This document shows, in pieces, positions 35,464 to 45,282 of a stretch of 64,000 nucleotides of DNA. Each line of letters opens with the position of its first letter. The stretch's first letter is position 1. Origin of the DNA: Halobacteriovoraceae bacterium. Lineage in GTDB: Bacteria; Bdellovibrionota; Bacteriovoracia; Bacteriovoracales; Bacteriovoracaceae. The notes below the pieces were generated by a model, which was not told where the DNA came from, did no database searches, and saw only the letters and a list, made by a program, of their open reading frames with translations. Position numbers and translations under genes: made by a program. The stretch is taken from positions 318,485 through 382,484 of the forward strand of contig PASN01000010.1 in the NCBI GenBank assembly GCA_002711995.1, written 5' to 3'.

Positions 35464-35474
35464 CTGTCTTAGGT
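35449..35474. promoter_or_regulatory. 10-bp inverted repeat over the nrfH start
   Basis: ACCTAAGACA and TGTCTTAGGT are perfect complements separated by 6 bases, and the putative GTG start of nrfH falls in the loop. It may be an operator near the start of the nitrite-reduction operon, or an mRNA hairpin hiding the start codon. It does not match the FNR consensus (TTGAT-N4-ATCAA). Confidence 0.5.
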
Positions 35475-35602
35475 ATAATATTCAACTGGTAGTTATATCC
35501 TACTTATTGTCTCACATTTACGAAAGGGTCTTATAGGGTTGAAACCATGATTTATCTCAGGTTTAAGAAGACCTTACATGACACGCAACCAACATTTAAT
35601 GT

Positions 35603-36349
35603 TTATGCCTCACCACCTACAATTCGTGAAGCAAAGACCACTTTATCATCAGACCTTCTAATACCTTGATAGTAAGAAGTTGGCATTTTGGAGTCTTCAT
35701 CCTTTAACATAAGAATATCAATTTCATCTCCAAGTTTTGCCTCCGAGATAAAGTTAATATCAAATTCTTTAACAACAAAGCTTCGGTGATACTCTATTGG
35801 GATGGTATCAAGAATCCATTGAGAATACTTTGTGTTGTTCACATGGTTGTTCATATCGAGATCGCTGTTTCTAACAGTAATCGTATTCTCAACTTTCATG
35901 TTTTCAGGAACCATTACTTTTTCAGGAATAATATGAAGCTCTGTTTCAGAAATTCCTTGAACGATACTCTCATCGAGCTTTGGCTGCACAGGCCTTCGTG
36001 TTGTCCCATCCAGAACCATAAATGTAGCGACAGACTCACCGATCTGTTCCTCTTCTAAATGAATGGTGTAGTCCCTGTAGGCCTTTAGGCCATGGATCTT
36101 TCTAGGCCATGTTTTCACAAGTATTTTGTCTTGCCACTTTGGCCATTTGGTCATGATGAGCTTTTGCTGAGTAAAAACCCAAAAAGCGTTGTTCTTAATC
36201 ATCTCTTCCATGCCAACACCCATATGCTCGGCATGGATAGTTCCCACATCTTGGAGGAAGCCAAGCATTCCAAAAAGCCCAAGTCTTTTATTGATGTTTA
36301 TATTTACGCTATTAACTTCGTATTCTTTTTCAAAATATGATTCATTCAT
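35603..36349 (-). CDS. Acyl-ACP thioesterase
   Basis: The protein is 248 residues with two hotdog domains, as in the FatA/FatB-like Acyl-ACP_TE family. The first has FGMLGFLQDVGTIHAEHMG, FWVFTQQKLIMTKWPKW and WPRKIHGLKAYRDY; the second has RNSDLDMNNHVNNTKYSQW with the catalytic Asp/Asn/His region. It releases free fatty acids from acyl carrier protein in the cytoplasm. GAGGG lies upstream of the ATG. It is separated by 140 bases from nrfH and is presumably its own unit. Confidence 0.87.
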   Translation of the reverse strand: MNESYFEKEYEVNSVNININKRLGLFGMLGFLQDVGTIHAEHMGVGMEEMIKNNAFWVFTQQKLIMTKWPKWQDKILVKTWPRKIHGLKAYRDYTIHLEEEQIGESVATFMVLDGTTRRPVQPKLDESIVQGISETELHIIPEKVMVPENMKVENTITVRNSDLDMNNHVNNTKYSQWILDTIPIEYHRSFVVKEFDINFISEAKLGDEIDILMLKDEDSKMPTSYYQGIRRSDDKVVFASRIVGGEA

Positions 36350-36533
36350 AAAATAGGCCCTCTAAGTGGGAAAAGTATAACAAATATAAAGATAAAGGTC
36401 TAAATGATCATTTAGACGAAATATTGTTATCTGAAATGAAAATTGAAATTAAATGCTTAGATGGGAAGTTTTAGGCACTCAATCAAAATCTGATATAAGA
36501 GAGTGCCTAATTATAAGGGTATTTTAACCCTTC

Positions 36534-36959
36534 TTAGTTTACCAAAACACAATCGAGTTTAACATCTTCTAGAGATTCAAGTTCAGGCACATGTCTTTGG
36601 CTAAATCTAGCATTGTACTTAAATGTGAAGCTCACGTTGTAAAAGGCGGGATGAGAAGGACCTTTCTCGCCGACGATACTCGCTTTGGCAGTACCAAAGC
36701 TGAAGTAACTTAAGTCAATCTTTGTTTCAGAAATCTCACCTTTGAACAAATCGAACTTTCCTATAACGAGGTTTCTGAATTCATCAGAGACATGTTTATC
36801 AGCGACAAATTTATAACCATCACCAGCGGAATATAGAGAAAATACTTCAGCACTACCATCAACGGTCATACATTTTAATTTTTCATCTTCAGGGTTTATT
36901 CTAGAGAAGGCGTTTACAGATAAAAGTAAAAGGCTAAGTCCAAGTAGTAGTTTTTTCAT
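36534..36959 (-). CDS. Small exported protein, unknown function
   Basis: The start at 36959 opens a classical Sec signal (MKKLLLGLSLLLLSVNAFS). The longer frame from 36998 would put 13 residues before it. The mature part is about 122 residues with a Cys near each end (KLKCMTVDG and KLDCVLVN), probably one disulfide, and alternating hydrophobic strands. No family recognised; the layout resembles the other small exported proteins of the window. Confidence 0.65.
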   Translation of the reverse strand: MKKLLLGLSLLLLSVNAFSRINPEDEKLKCMTVDGSAEVFSLYSAGDGYKFVADKHVSDEFRNLVIGKFDLFKGEISETKIDLSYFSFGTAKASIVGEKGPSHPAFYNVSFTFKYNARFSQRHVPELESLEDVKLDCVLVN

Positions 36960-37115
36960 AGTTTTCTCCAATAAAGAGCAGGCAAAACTGCTAAACAATT
37001 ATAGAATGCAAATTAGAATATTATTGACACACGATCCCATCTCAATCAACACTATTAGAGTCTTAGGGTAAATGTTACATATATGAAGTGGAGTTTAGGA
37101 TACTTTAAGGTAGGT

Positions 37116-38027
37116 TTAAAATACCTTCTTCGCCATCTCATAGGTTCCAGTGTAGGCCTTAACAGTCTCAGCGATATCTTTTGAGTACCCACCGCCCAAG
37201 GCCATAGTCACAGGTATTTGGTTTCTTTTAGCAAACTCAAATACCATTCGATCTCGCTCCTTTAGACCTTCATGACTCATCGACAGCTTTCCAAAGGCAT
37301 CTCCTTTTAAAGAGTCTACTCCCGCTTGATACAAAAGATGCTGAAATCCCATCTTAGAGAATTTAGAGAGGTCCTCACTTAGAGTTCTCAAATACTCTTC
37401 ATCACCCGTACCATCAGCAAAGCTTCGATCTAAGTGGGAAGGCACTTTTCTGTATGGATAGTTATGCTTTCCATGATAGCTTGTGATAAACACGTCTTTA
37501 TCTTTATTTAGGATCGAACTGTTTCCGTTTCCTTGATGAACATCCAAATCCAGAATTAATATTTTATATCCCGGCCTTTCACGATGAAGCCTACGCACGT
37601 TGACGGCAAAGTCGTTGAAAAAGCAAAACCCTTCACCAGAATCGGCATGAGCGTGATGAGTCCCCCCGGCAAGTGATGCAGAAAACCCAGTATCCAAAGA
37701 GCTGGTTATCGCTTGCCAAAAAGCTCCCTGGCTTCCAAGCGCTCTCCTTACCATCTCCTCAGTTAGAGGTAGTCCTATAGCGCGGGCCTTTTGGCGACTT
37801 AGAGAAAGATCAAGCACCTGTTCAATATAATCAGGAGTGTGTGCTAGATACAGATGATCAATATTGATTAAATCAGCAGCTATAATCTGAGAGTTTTTAA
37901 CAATTCCCTTCTCGATTAAACTCTTTCTAAGCAGGGAGTATTTATTCATCGGAAAGCGATGATTTGGATCTAACTCAACTTCATAGTGGTCTGAATAAAA
38001 AAAGTGATAATCGTCCCAACTCACCAT
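37116..38027 (-). CDS. Histone deacetylase superfamily amidohydrolase
   Basis: Zn-dependent deacetylase fold of 303 residues: FFYSDHYEVELDPNHRFPMNKY, SLAGGTHHAHADSGEGFCF (the tandem His charge relay), ILDLDVHQGNG (Zn-binding Asp and His), TSYHGKHNYPY, YQAGVDSL (second Zn Asp) and MALGGGYS. Bacterial members act on acetylpolyamines, acetoin-related compounds or other amides; the substrate here is not evident. The ATG follows TTAGG and lies 8 bases after the cupin gene ends, so the two genes are probably cotranscribed. Confidence 0.87.
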   Translation of the reverse strand: MVSWDDYHFFYSDHYEVELDPNHRFPMNKYSLLRKSLIEKGIVKNSQIIAADLINIDHLYLAHTPDYIEQVLDLSLSRQKARAIGLPLTEEMVRRALGSQGAFWQAITSSLDTGFSASLAGGTHHAHADSGEGFCFFNDFAVNVRRLHRERPGYKILILDLDVHQGNGNSSILNKDKDVFITSYHGKHNYPYRKVPSHLDRSFADGTGDEEYLRTLSEDLSKFSKMGFQHLLYQAGVDSLKGDAFGKLSMSHEGLKERDRMVFEFAKRNQIPVTMALGGGYSKDIAETVKAYTGTYEMAKKVF

Positions 38028-38035
38028 GGCCTAAA

Positions 38036-38518
38036 TTACTTTTCACCTTGCCAGAAATCGACTTGGTTTGATTTAACACCGACATGGCGAAAGCTTGAAT
38101 CATTTCGCGTTCCAACTGATGCGGCGTACTTATCAGAATCAGGGTATTCACACACCTCTACAGGCTCCATAGTTGAAAGACTTAAATAGCGAAGGTCTTC
38201 ATTTCCAGTATTGATAATTTGGTGAGCAACCTCTCGCCCCCCGGGAGGGCAAGCTATAATATCCATGGGTTTTAATTCGTACTCTTCTTCTCCAAAGCGA
38301 AGAAGTCCTGTGCCGGAAAATATAAGAAACATTTCTTCGTTGATATGATGATTATGAAAAGGAGCTGCCTTTTTACCAGGCTCAACTACAGTCATCACAT
38401 AGCCAAGTTTTTTAGCACCTATTATTGAAGCAATGGGAGCATCGTGAGATTGAAAGCCTTCTTTTTTGAACTCTTCATAGTTCTCTAGCTCGTTTAAATT
38501 AACTACTGGCCTATTCAT
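38036..38518 (-). CDS. Cupin-domain protein
   Basis: Small protein of 160 residues with one cupin barrel. Motif 1 reads PGKKAAPFHNHHINEEMFLIFSG with metal-binding His/His/Glu, and motif 2 reads PPGGREVAHQIINTG with the fourth ligand His. Such proteins are single-domain metalloenzymes or small-molecule binders; sequence alone does not tell. I place the start at the ATG at 38518, where AAGGGTGGG is correctly spaced. A GTG at 38527 is the alternative. Same operon as the HDAC-like gene. Confidence 0.8.
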   Translation of the reverse strand: MNRPVVNLNELENYEEFKKEGFQSHDAPIASIIGAKKLGYVMTVVEPGKKAAPFHNHHINEEMFLIFSGTGLLRFGEEEYELKPMDIIACPPGGREVAHQIINTGNEDLRYLSLSTMEPVEVCEYPDSDKYAASVGTRNDSSFRHVGVKSNQVDFWQGEK

Positions 38519-38618
38519 ATGTCCCACCCTTTTTTAACTCACGATATGCTTTAAACTTCACAATAATACTATACCCAAATTTATCCGCACAGAAATCATC
38601 ACTGCTATGCTAAAAAAA

Positions 38619-38996
38619 TTATTTATGGACAATTTTATTTCCGGAGACTACTTCACCTGACTTGGCCTTTTGGTAGGTAATAAACATATTGTCTCCCAAC
38701 CCTAGTGCCTCAGATAGAGTTTTAGATGCGATCAGTAAAAGCTTTTCAATTCTTTCAGGGTCATCAAGCTCAAAACAGGTCAACGTAGCTATCGGTGGAT
38801 GAGTATTTACAGGTTGGTTATCTACAGAGTTTTCACCTTCAAAGTAAAGGCCTGGCCTCAATTCTTCCCATGTTGCCCATACATGCTCTGGTTTACACTC
38901 ATAGAACTCAGCAATTGCTCTGCAGGTCTTTTTTAACGCAGGTGCGATTTTTGAACTATCCTTTTGGGGCAATGCTTTTACATGCAATATTGGCAT
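38619..38996 (-). CDS. Tautomerase superfamily-like protein
   Basis: The protein is 125 residues. It begins Met-Pro (MPILHVKALP), so an N-terminal catalytic Pro1 would be exposed after Met removal, as in 4-oxalocrotonate tautomerase relatives. Two beta-alpha-beta-like halves follow (PALKKTCRAIAEFY, PEHVWATWEEL; ERIEKLLLIASKTLSEALG, NMFITYQKA). TAGGAG precedes the ATG. Substrate unknown; the family assignment rests mainly on Pro1 and the fold pattern. Confidence 0.6.
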   Translation of the reverse strand: MPILHVKALPQKDSSKIAPALKKTCRAIAEFYECKPEHVWATWEELRPGLYFEGENSVDNQPVNTHPPIATLTCFELDDPERIEKLLLIASKTLSEALGLGDNMFITYQKAKSGEVVSGNKIVHK

Positions 38997-39017
38997 GAGA
39001 ATCTCCTAAGGTAACTG

Positions 39018-39437
39018 CTAACCTGACGTTGAGGTGGATTCGACGTGCGCTTTAAAGTTATTTAAAATGCACTGCCAACCTTGCTTTTGTTGTTCAGCAG
39101 AATTCTCGTCTTCGGCATCGAAAGACTCCACCACTCTAACTCCATTATCAGTTTGTTCAAAAGAAATAGAAACTCTTCTACCATCCTCTAAAGCATACTC
39201 TATAAACTCATTGGGTTTAATTTCTGTGAATGTCCCACTGAAGTCGAAACCCATTGATCCATCTTTTGCTTCCATTCTGTAGTTAAAATTCTTTCCAGGC
39301 TCCAGATCAATTTCTGTTTTGGGACAACACCACTCTTCCGAAGCAAAATTCCATGCAGTAATGTAAGCGGGTGTCGTCCATGCAGACCAGACCTTCTCTA
39401 AAGTTGAATCAATAATTGTTTCGATTGAAACCTTCAT
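39018..39437 (-). CDS. SRPBCC/AHSA1 family protein
   Basis: The protein is 139 residues with the START/Bet v1-like pattern of AHSA1 proteins: STLEKVWSAWTTPAYITAWNF at the start, KTEIDLEPGKNFNYRME, DFSGTFTEIKPNEFIEY and a C-terminal helix EQQKQGWQCILNNFKAHVES, in pieces. These bind hydrophobic ligands or act as small enzymes; the role is unknown. GGAGG precedes the ATG. It lies 21 bases upstream of the tautomerase-like gene and probably shares its transcript. Confidence 0.82.
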   Translation of the reverse strand: MKVSIETIIDSTLEKVWSAWTTPAYITAWNFASEEWCCPKTEIDLEPGKNFNYRMEAKDGSMGFDFSGTFTEIKPNEFIEYALEDGRRVSISFEQTDNGVRVVESFDAEDENSAEQQKQGWQCILNNFKAHVESTSTSG

Positions 39438-39467
39438 GCTACGCCTCCATCATTTGCTTTAGCTTAT

Positions 39468-40580
39468 TCAAAATCTGATTTTCGCCTCATACTGCTGGGT
39501 TGAGCCTGCTTTACCTATGTTAAGAGATAGGTTGTTTCTTTGCGCCAATCTGTAACAAATCTGTTCACCTATCCCCGAAGAGCTCGTGTAAGATTTGCTA
39601 AAAGGATATTGAATAGTAAGTGTATTTTCTTCCAAAAATACTTTTATTTTTTGATCGCTGTCAGTTATCGCCTTCATGGCATTCGAAAAGATATTTAGAA
39701 GAATTGTTTCAAAGTCTTGTTTGATGGCATGAACGTGGGTCTCTTCACTTAGGTCGACTTCCATAGACGCTTTGGAAACTCTCAAAAGCTCTATCGTATT
39801 GGCGATTGATTCTTTTATGTTTACCAAGTCACTGTCAGTTTTTTCCAGAACATTAAATTTGTTTAAGTATGAATGAATATTTTCCAATGTTTTCTTATTT
39901 TTAATTAGGTATTTTTCCAATTTCTGGGGATTGGAAACATTGTTCAACAAAATCTGATTTATCAAAAACTGTGATGACAGCATACTTTTTATATTATGCG
40001 CAAAGGTATTCAAGTCTTGTCCTATAACAGAAAACCTTTCTCTAAATTCCATTTCCTTTCTTCTTCTTTTACTAAATCCTTCAAAGATAACCATTATAAT
40101 AACCATGTATTCCAGTGCCATAAACACATAATCGAATGTTATGGCCTGCCTTGCATGGGTTATTTCTCCAACTTCTTTGAGGTACTGCATATAGAGCGTG
40201 GGAATCCCGCCAAAGGCTACAAACGGCAAGAGCGTTTTGGTTTTAGCTCGCAATAAAATAGAAAAACCAAGCATCCCCATTATAAATGCGTATAAATACA
40301 ACGGTGAGAAATATTCGCCTATGGCCGCATAAAAAGAGACCATCGCCATCACACCAGCGATTGCATATTGATTGTAAGGATTTTTTGTTAAAATATAAAA
40401 TAACGGAATAGATGCAAAAGAAGGCGCAAGCTTCAAAAACGTATACATATTAACAAGATCCTCAGGGATCAATGTTCTTTCGTAAGGAAAAACGAGAAGA
40501 GTTAACGATACATATAGAAGTCCAGAGAGATAGGCGTCCCTTTTATCTTCTGTGTCAATATAACTAGGAATTAGTTTCAA
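39468..40580 (-). CDS. Membrane sensor histidine kinase
   Basis: The N-terminal 175 residues form about six membrane segments (YVSLTLLVFPY, AIAGVMAMVSFYAAIGEYF, LYAFIMGMLGFSILLRA, VFMALEYMVIIMVIF). A helical dimerisation region with His in LNTFAHNIKSML follows, then a degenerate HATPase domain (LLNIFSNAMKAITDSD, SSGIGEQICYRLAQ). The ATPase G1/G2 boxes are shorter than usual. The start is TTG 40580 with AAAGG upstream. No response regulator adjoins it, so partner and signal are unknown. Confidence 0.78.
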   Translation of the reverse strand: MKLIPSYIDTEDKRDAYLSGLLYVSLTLLVFPYERTLIPEDLVNMYTFLKLAPSFASIPLFYILTKNPYNQYAIAGVMAMVSFYAAIGEYFSPLYLYAFIMGMLGFSILLRAKTKTLLPFVAFGGIPTLYMQYLKEVGEITHARQAITFDYVFMALEYMVIIMVIFEGFSKRRRKEMEFRERFSVIGQDLNTFAHNIKSMLSSQFLINQILLNNVSNPQKLEKYLIKNKKTLENIHSYLNKFNVLEKTDSDLVNIKESIANTIELLRVSKASMEVDLSEETHVHAIKQDFETILLNIFSNAMKAITDSDQKIKVFLEENTLTIQYPFSKSYTSSSGIGEQICYRLAQRNNLSLNIGKAGSTQQYEAKIRF

Positions 40581-40827
40581 GAATTTAACCTTTTGAACGA
40601 ACTGTTTAAGAGCTTTATACCATCTTCTACGATTAGTATTTTCACAGTTAAACTATAATACCCAGGGAATTAATCTGGCAATTCCTTTGAGAATGCGCAT
40701 CATGTTAAATTTGTTCCTGAACAAATCTTGAATCAAAGTATTAGATCAATCTCTGTAAGGCTTGTTTCAACTTCAGAAAGGGCCAGTTACAAGTACACCT
40801 TAAACGATGATTCGGGTTCAATCTTGG

Positions 40828-41190
40828 TTAGTTTTTTAGCCAAGTTCTGGCCGCCACTTCCTCATCCTTCTCAAAGGTCTTAATCTTTGCTCCTACAATG
40901 GGGCCGATAGCTTTAACAACCGCTTTGGTTGAAGAGTCTTTTGCGACAACTGCAAGTTTATCAATTTGATCATGGTGACTTCGCACAAAGTTGAAATGGG
41001 ACATTGCTGAGTCAATATTGTTCCAGCCGGGGAACTTATCGAACTTGATCAATACCCCCTTCAGCTTCTCATGAGATTTAAAATAGGGTTTAAGTTCCTC
41101 GTCGACTTTTTCAAAGTCTGTTGATCTCAACTTTTCTTGTGGCTCTAGAACCAGAATTCCGTTTTTTTCATCTAGGTTATGCACGATCAT
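40828..41190 (-). CDS. SpoIIAA-like/STAS-fold protein
   Basis: The start is the ATG at 41190 because GGAGG sits 6 bases upstream and the family N-terminus (MIVHNLDEKNGILVLEPQ) begins there; the longer frame to 41262 is rejected. The 120 residues match the SpoIIAA-like (formerly DUF3478) family: KLRSTDFEKVDEELKPYF, GVLIKFDKFPGWNNID, KLAVVAKDSST. A STAS-type phosphoserine switch is not obvious. Membrane recruitment or lipid binding has been suggested for relatives. Function unknown. Confidence 0.78.
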   Translation of the reverse strand: MIVHNLDEKNGILVLEPQEKLRSTDFEKVDEELKPYFKSHEKLKGVLIKFDKFPGWNNIDSAMSHFNFVRSHHDQIDKLAVVAKDSSTKAVVKAIGPIVGAKIKTFEKDEEVAARTWLKN

Positions 41191-41331
41191 AATTACCTCC
41201 AAGGTTATAAAATGTGCAGGCCACATGCCTGCGAATCCATTACTTATAACCAATTTTTTCAATGGACATAGAACTACCTTGCTAAAATACTCAGGAATTT
41301 TTAGAATCAGTGCACAAAGGAGACTTTTACT

Positions 41332-42858
41332 ATGATAACCAATCTTGTCGATAAGGCCTTAAACAAGGTCGAAAACGTCGGAAACAAGCTACCCGACCCT
41401 ACAACAATCTTTATAATCCTGACTTTCGCCATTTTGGCCATCTCTTGGCTTTTCTCGTTTATTGGAGTGAGTGCAGTGCATCCAGCAACGAAAGAAACCA
41501 TCTTAATAGAGAACCTTCTTTCCAGCGGGAATATTCAAAGAATTTTCACAGAAATGGTTCATAATTTTGCAAACTTCCCTCCACTAGGAATGGTTCTAGT
41601 AACTGTGGTTGGGATTGGTATTGCAGAAAAATCCGGACTTATTGACACGGCACTAAAAAAGCTTGTTACGGCGGTTCCAAAGAGTGCTCTGACAGCGACA
41701 TTGGTTTTTGGAGGGATATCAAGCTCCATGGCTGCGGACGCCGGCTATATTGTTCTTACTCCTCTTGGAGCAGTTTTATTTGCGGGCTTTGGAAGACATC
41801 CACTTGCAGGTCTTGCTGCTGCGTTTGCAGGTGTGTCTGCTGGTTTTAGCGCAAACCTTCTTCTAACTTCACTTGACCCTCTTCTATCAGGTCTTTCTAC
41901 TACCTCAGCACAGATTGTGGATCCAAACTATGAGGTTCACCCAACTGCCAACTACTACTTCATGATTGTTTCCACGTTTCTCTTAACAATTGTGGGCACT
42001 TTGGTTACTGATAAGATCGTCGAGCCTAGACTTGGAAAGTGGGAGCCAAAAGATACGAAGCTCGACACCACCCTTGGCAAGATATCAAGCAAAGAAAACA
42101 AAGGTCTTATTCTTTCAATTATTGCTTTTATCGCCTTTATGGTTGTTACAGCGATTATGGTTATTCCTGAAGGCGCAATTTTAAGAGACGCCCAAGGAGG
42201 ACTAGGACCGTTTTACAAAAGTTTGGTTCCTTTGATCATGATCCTCTTCCTAGTCTGTGGACTGGTATATGGGATTACTGCTGGAACAATTAAAAGTGAT
42301 AAAGACGCTGTAGGGATGGCCAATGAGTACATGGCGACTATGGCCGCATACATTATTTTATCTTTTGTTGCAGCTCAGTTTGTAACTTTCTTCTCTTGGT
42401 CGAATATGGGAATCGTTTCTGCGATTAAAGGAGCAGGGTTTCTTCAGGCGATTGGACTAAGTGGAATCCCTCTTATGATTGGATTTATCTTTGTTACAGG
42501 CACAATCAATATCTTCATTGGAAGCGCTTCTGCCAAATGGGCGATCATGGGGCCTGTATTCATTCCAATGTTTATGTTGATGGGCTTTTCTCCAGAGATG
42601 GTTCAAAACGTTTATCGTGTGGGAGATTCTGTAACAAACATTATCTCACCTCTTCTTCCATACTTTCCTATTATTATTGCTTTTGCTAAAAAGTACGACC
42701 CTAAGATTGGTTTAGGAACTTTGATCTCGACAATGCTTCCTTACTCAGTGGCATTTGCCATTATGTGGTCAATAGTGCTTTCAGTATGGATGCTTACAGG
42801 ACTTCCTCTTGGGCCAGAAGCTCCATCTTTTTACGATGCTTCACAGCTATCCAACTAA
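41332..42858 (+). CDS. abgT: AbgT-family transporter (p-aminobenzoyl-glutamate/antimetabolite type)
   Basis: Polytopic inner-membrane protein of 508 residues. AbgT-family signatures are LDKALNKVENVGNKLPDPTTIF-like at the N-terminus, PPLGMVLVTVVGIGIAEKSG, SSMAADAGYIVLTPLGAVLF, AAAFAGVSAGFSANLL and GSASAKWAIMGPVFIPMFML (in pieces). Family members import p-aminobenzoyl-glutamate or export sulfonamides. No abgAB peptidase genes adjoin it. AAAGGAG lies upstream of the ATG and a hairpin terminator follows. Confidence 0.9.
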   Translation: MITNLVDKALNKVENVGNKLPDPTTIFIILTFAILAISWLFSFIGVSAVHPATKETILIENLLSSGNIQRIFTEMVHNFANFPPLGMVLVTVVGIGIAEKSGLIDTALKKLVTAVPKSALTATLVFGGISSSMAADAGYIVLTPLGAVLFAGFGRHPLAGLAAAFAGVSAGFSANLLLTSLDPLLSGLSTTSAQIVDPNYEVHPTANYYFMIVSTFLLTIVGTLVTDKIVEPRLGKWEPKDTKLDTTLGKISSKENKGLILSIIAFIAFMVVTAIMVIPEGAILRDAQGGLGPFYKSLVPLIMILFLVCGLVYGITAGTIKSDKDAVGMANEYMATMAAYIILSFVAAQFVTFFSWSNMGIVSAIKGAGFLQAIGLSGIPLMIGFIFVTGTINIFIGSASAKWAIMGPVFIPMFMLMGFSPEMVQNVYRVGDSVTNIISPLLPYFPIIIAFAKKYDPKIGLGTLISTMLPYSVAFAIMWSIVLSVWMLTGLPLGPEAPSFYDASQLSN

Positions 42859-42875
42859 ATGATGACAATAACTAC

Positions 42876-42892
42876 AGGCGGCCAGTCCGCCT
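42876..42892 (+). terminator. Terminator after the AbgT gene
   Basis: AGGCGG and CCGCCT pair over a 5-base loop and run into TTTAGTT, 17 bases after the stop codon. Confidence 0.55.
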
Positions 42893-43147
42893 TTAGTTCA
42901 TACCCTCCAATTAATTTCTTCTTTAATCCTTTAATTCGTCTAACTGTTCGCAGCAGTAAACTAAGCGAAGACGAGTAATTATCCCAATTAAGTAAAAATA
43001 ATACTTCACAAATCTACTGATGCATTAGATCTGACTCACCTCGAAAGACCTCGTTAGAGATGTATTTCATCTAAAGGATATCCCACTTCCCAATCTTGAC
43101 CACACTAAGTAAGAAATTGAGAATGGGCCCAAAACAAAGGATACCCA

Positions 43148-45220
43148 ATGAGCAAAAACGAATTAACCGAGAAAAAGTACACAAATAAAAAAGTAAAAAC
43201 CGGCCATGGAGGAGAGGTTCGCCAACAGACCCAAGGCGATGTGATGACCACTCAACAAGGCACCGCGATCTCTGACGATCAAAACACCCTTAAGGCTGGC
43301 GAACGCGGCCCCGTTGCGATGGAAGATTTCGCCTTTAGAGAAAAACTCTTCCACTTTGACCACGAAAGAATTCCAGAGCGTGTTGTACATGCCAGAGGGT
43401 ACGGCGTTCACGGATACTTCGAAAATTATGAAGATCTTTCTGAGATCACTAGTGCGGACCTCTTCCAGCGGCCAGGCGAGAAAACAGATGTCTTCGTGCG
43501 GTTTTCCACAGTGGCAGGAAATAAGGGCTCTCCCGATCTTGCGCGAGATGTGCGGGGATTCGCCGTTAAAATGTACACCAAAGAAGGCAACTGGGATCTG
43601 GTAGGCAACAACATCCCGGTTTTCTTTATTCAAGACGCTATCAAGTTCCCAGATCTTATTCACGCTGCGAAGCCAGCTCCAGACAGAGGGTTCCCTCAGG
43701 CGCAAACCGCCCATGACAACTTTTGGGACTTTATCTCTCTTAGTCCCGAGGCCATGCACATGGTAATGTGGATTATGTCCGACAGGGCCATCCCGAGATC
43801 ATTTCGCTTTATGGAAGGCTTTGGGATTCACACCTTCCGCTTCGTAAACAAGGAAGGCAAGTCCACTTACGTAAAATTTCATTGGAAACCTAAACAAGGC
43901 CTGCAGTCCGTTCTATGGAACGAGGCCTTGAAAATAAACGGCGCGGACCCGGACTTCCACCGGCGTGACATGTGGGATTCAATCGAGGCCGGGGACTATC
44001 CTGAATGGGAACTTGGGATTCAGGCCTTCGACGATGACTTCGCAGACAAATTCGACTTTGACATCTTGGATGCCACTAAAATAATTCCCGAAGAAGAAGT
44101 TCCCGTGCGCCCTATAGGAAAGATGGTCCTCAACAGAAATGTGGACAATTTCTTTGCAGAGACTGAGCAAGTGGCCTTTTGTACCCAAAACGTGGTGCCT
44201 GGAATCGACTTTAGCAACGATCCCCTGCTTCAAGGCCGAAACTTCTCTTACTTGGACACGCAACTAAAAAGACTTGGCAGTCCGAACTTCACCCATATCC
44301 CAATTAATTCGCCAAAGTCCAAGGTTTGCAACTACCAACAGGATGGACATATGGCCATCCGAAATCCAAAAGGTCGCGTGAACTACGAACCTAATTCTTG
44401 GGATGAGGAGTCCGGTCCTAGAGAAAGTCTTGAGAAAGGCTTTAAATCATTTCCTGACAATATATCGGGTCAAAAGATGAGAGTGCGCTCCGAGACCTTC
44501 GCGGATCACTATAGCCAAGCAAGACAATTTTATAAAAGCCAAACTGATATCGAACAAGCTCACATGGCAAACGCAATGATCTTTGAGCTCAGCAAAGTTG
44601 TGAAATTAGAGATTCGTGAGCGCCTGGTAGGCCATTTACTAAACATCGATGAGGACTTGGCCAAAAAGGTCGCTAAAGGGTTGAGAATTCACAAAATGCC
44701 TGAGCCAGCGGAGCCGGCGATGAAACCTAAAGAACTTAGTCCATCTGAGCCTTTAAGCATACTTAAAAATGGGCCAAAGACCTTTAAGGGCAGAAGAGTT
44801 GGAGTACTGTTAGGTGAAGGTTTCGATGCTGATACTTTCAAAGAACTTAAACAGACAGTTGAGTCGGAAGGTGCAATGTTTGTAACCGCCTCGCTTATGA
44901 GCGGCAATCTCAAACTCAGTGACGGCACCGAAGTGAACGTTAATGAAAAAGTTGATGGTGCTCCTTCTGTCGTATTTGATGCTGTGGCACTCCTGGTGGA
45001 TAACCCCGATGACTTTAAACAAAATCAAGCGGCCAGAGACTTTGTCACAGACGCCGTTTCACACAAAAAGTTCATCGCTTATTCCGAGGGCGGCGAGAAG
45101 CTTATTACAGAACTATCCCACCTAGACAAAGTGGACGAAGGCATGTTCAAGGTCAAGGGCAAATCTGGTGCAAAAGATTTCGTAAAGGCGTGTGCCGATA
45201 TTCGCTTCTGGAGACGATAA
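43148..45220 (+). CDS. katE: Large-subunit (HPII/KatE-type) catalase
   Basis: Clade 2 haem catalase of 690 residues. An N-terminal arm (1-55) precedes the core with catalytic His in [52 protein letters not shown] (in pieces) and [19 protein letters not shown]-terminal flavodoxin-like domain from about 585 ([17 protein letters not shown]) marks the large-subunit type. It decomposes hydrogen peroxide in the cytoplasm. The DNA is visibly richer in G+C than neighbouring genes (33 of 60 bases in 43741-43800), which may point to recent transfer. The start ATG has only a purine-rich AAAGGATACCC upstream. Confidence 0.92.
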   Translation: MSKNELTEKKYTNKKVKTGHGGEVRQQTQGDVMTTQQGTAISDDQNTLKAGERGPVAMEDFAFREKLFHFDHERIPERVVHARGYGVHGYFENYEDLSEITSADLFQRPGEKTDVFVRFSTVAGNKGSPDLARDVRGFAVKMYTKEGNWDLVGNNIPVFFIQDAIKFPDLIHAAKPAPDRGFPQAQTAHDNFWDFISLSPEAMHMVMWIMSDRAIPRSFRFMEGFGIHTFRFVNKEGKSTYVKFHWKPKQGLQSVLWNEALKINGADPDFHRRDMWDSIEAGDYPEWELGIQAFDDDFADKFDFDILDATKIIPEEEVPVRPIGKMVLNRNVDNFFAETEQVAFCTQNVVPGIDFSNDPLLQGRNFSYLDTQLKRLGSPNFTHIPINSPKSKVCNYQQDGHMAIRNPKGRVNYEPNSWDEESGPRESLEKGFKSFPDNISGQKMRVRSETFADHYSQARQFYKSQTDIEQAHMANAMIFELSKVVKLEIRERLVGHLLNIDEDLAKKVAKGLRIHKMPEPAEPAMKPKELSPSEPLSILKNGPKTFKGRRVGVLLGEGFDADTFKELKQTVESEGAMFVTASLMSGNLKLSDGTEVNVNEKVDGAPSVVFDAVALLVDNPDDFKQNQAARDFVTDAVSHKKFIAYSEGGEKLITELSHLDKVDEGMFKVKGKSGAKDFVKACADIRFWRR

Positions 45221-45244
45221 TGTAACGAGCTTCGAAATAGGCTA

Positions 45245-45273
45245 TTGCGGGTAACCTTGAAACGGGCCCGCAA
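45245..45273. terminator. Candidate hairpin between katE and convergent SDR
   Basis: TTGCGGG pairs with CCCGCAA over 15 bases in a 62-base space between convergent genes. There is no T-run on either side, so the terminator role is doubtful. Confidence 0.35.
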
Positions 45274-45282
45274 ACCCCAATT

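Noticed and set aside
42936-42974. Interrupted hairpin (TCGTC/GACGA and TTCGC/GCGAA) upstream of katE
   Set aside because: The two short stems are separated by an unpaired bulge and match no RNA family I know; too weak to call a structured leader.
43163-43759. 198-codon leftward frame inside katE
   Set aside because: It lies wholly within the well-conserved catalase core on the other strand and has no ribosome site or protein-like pattern; its length reflects the higher GC of the gene.
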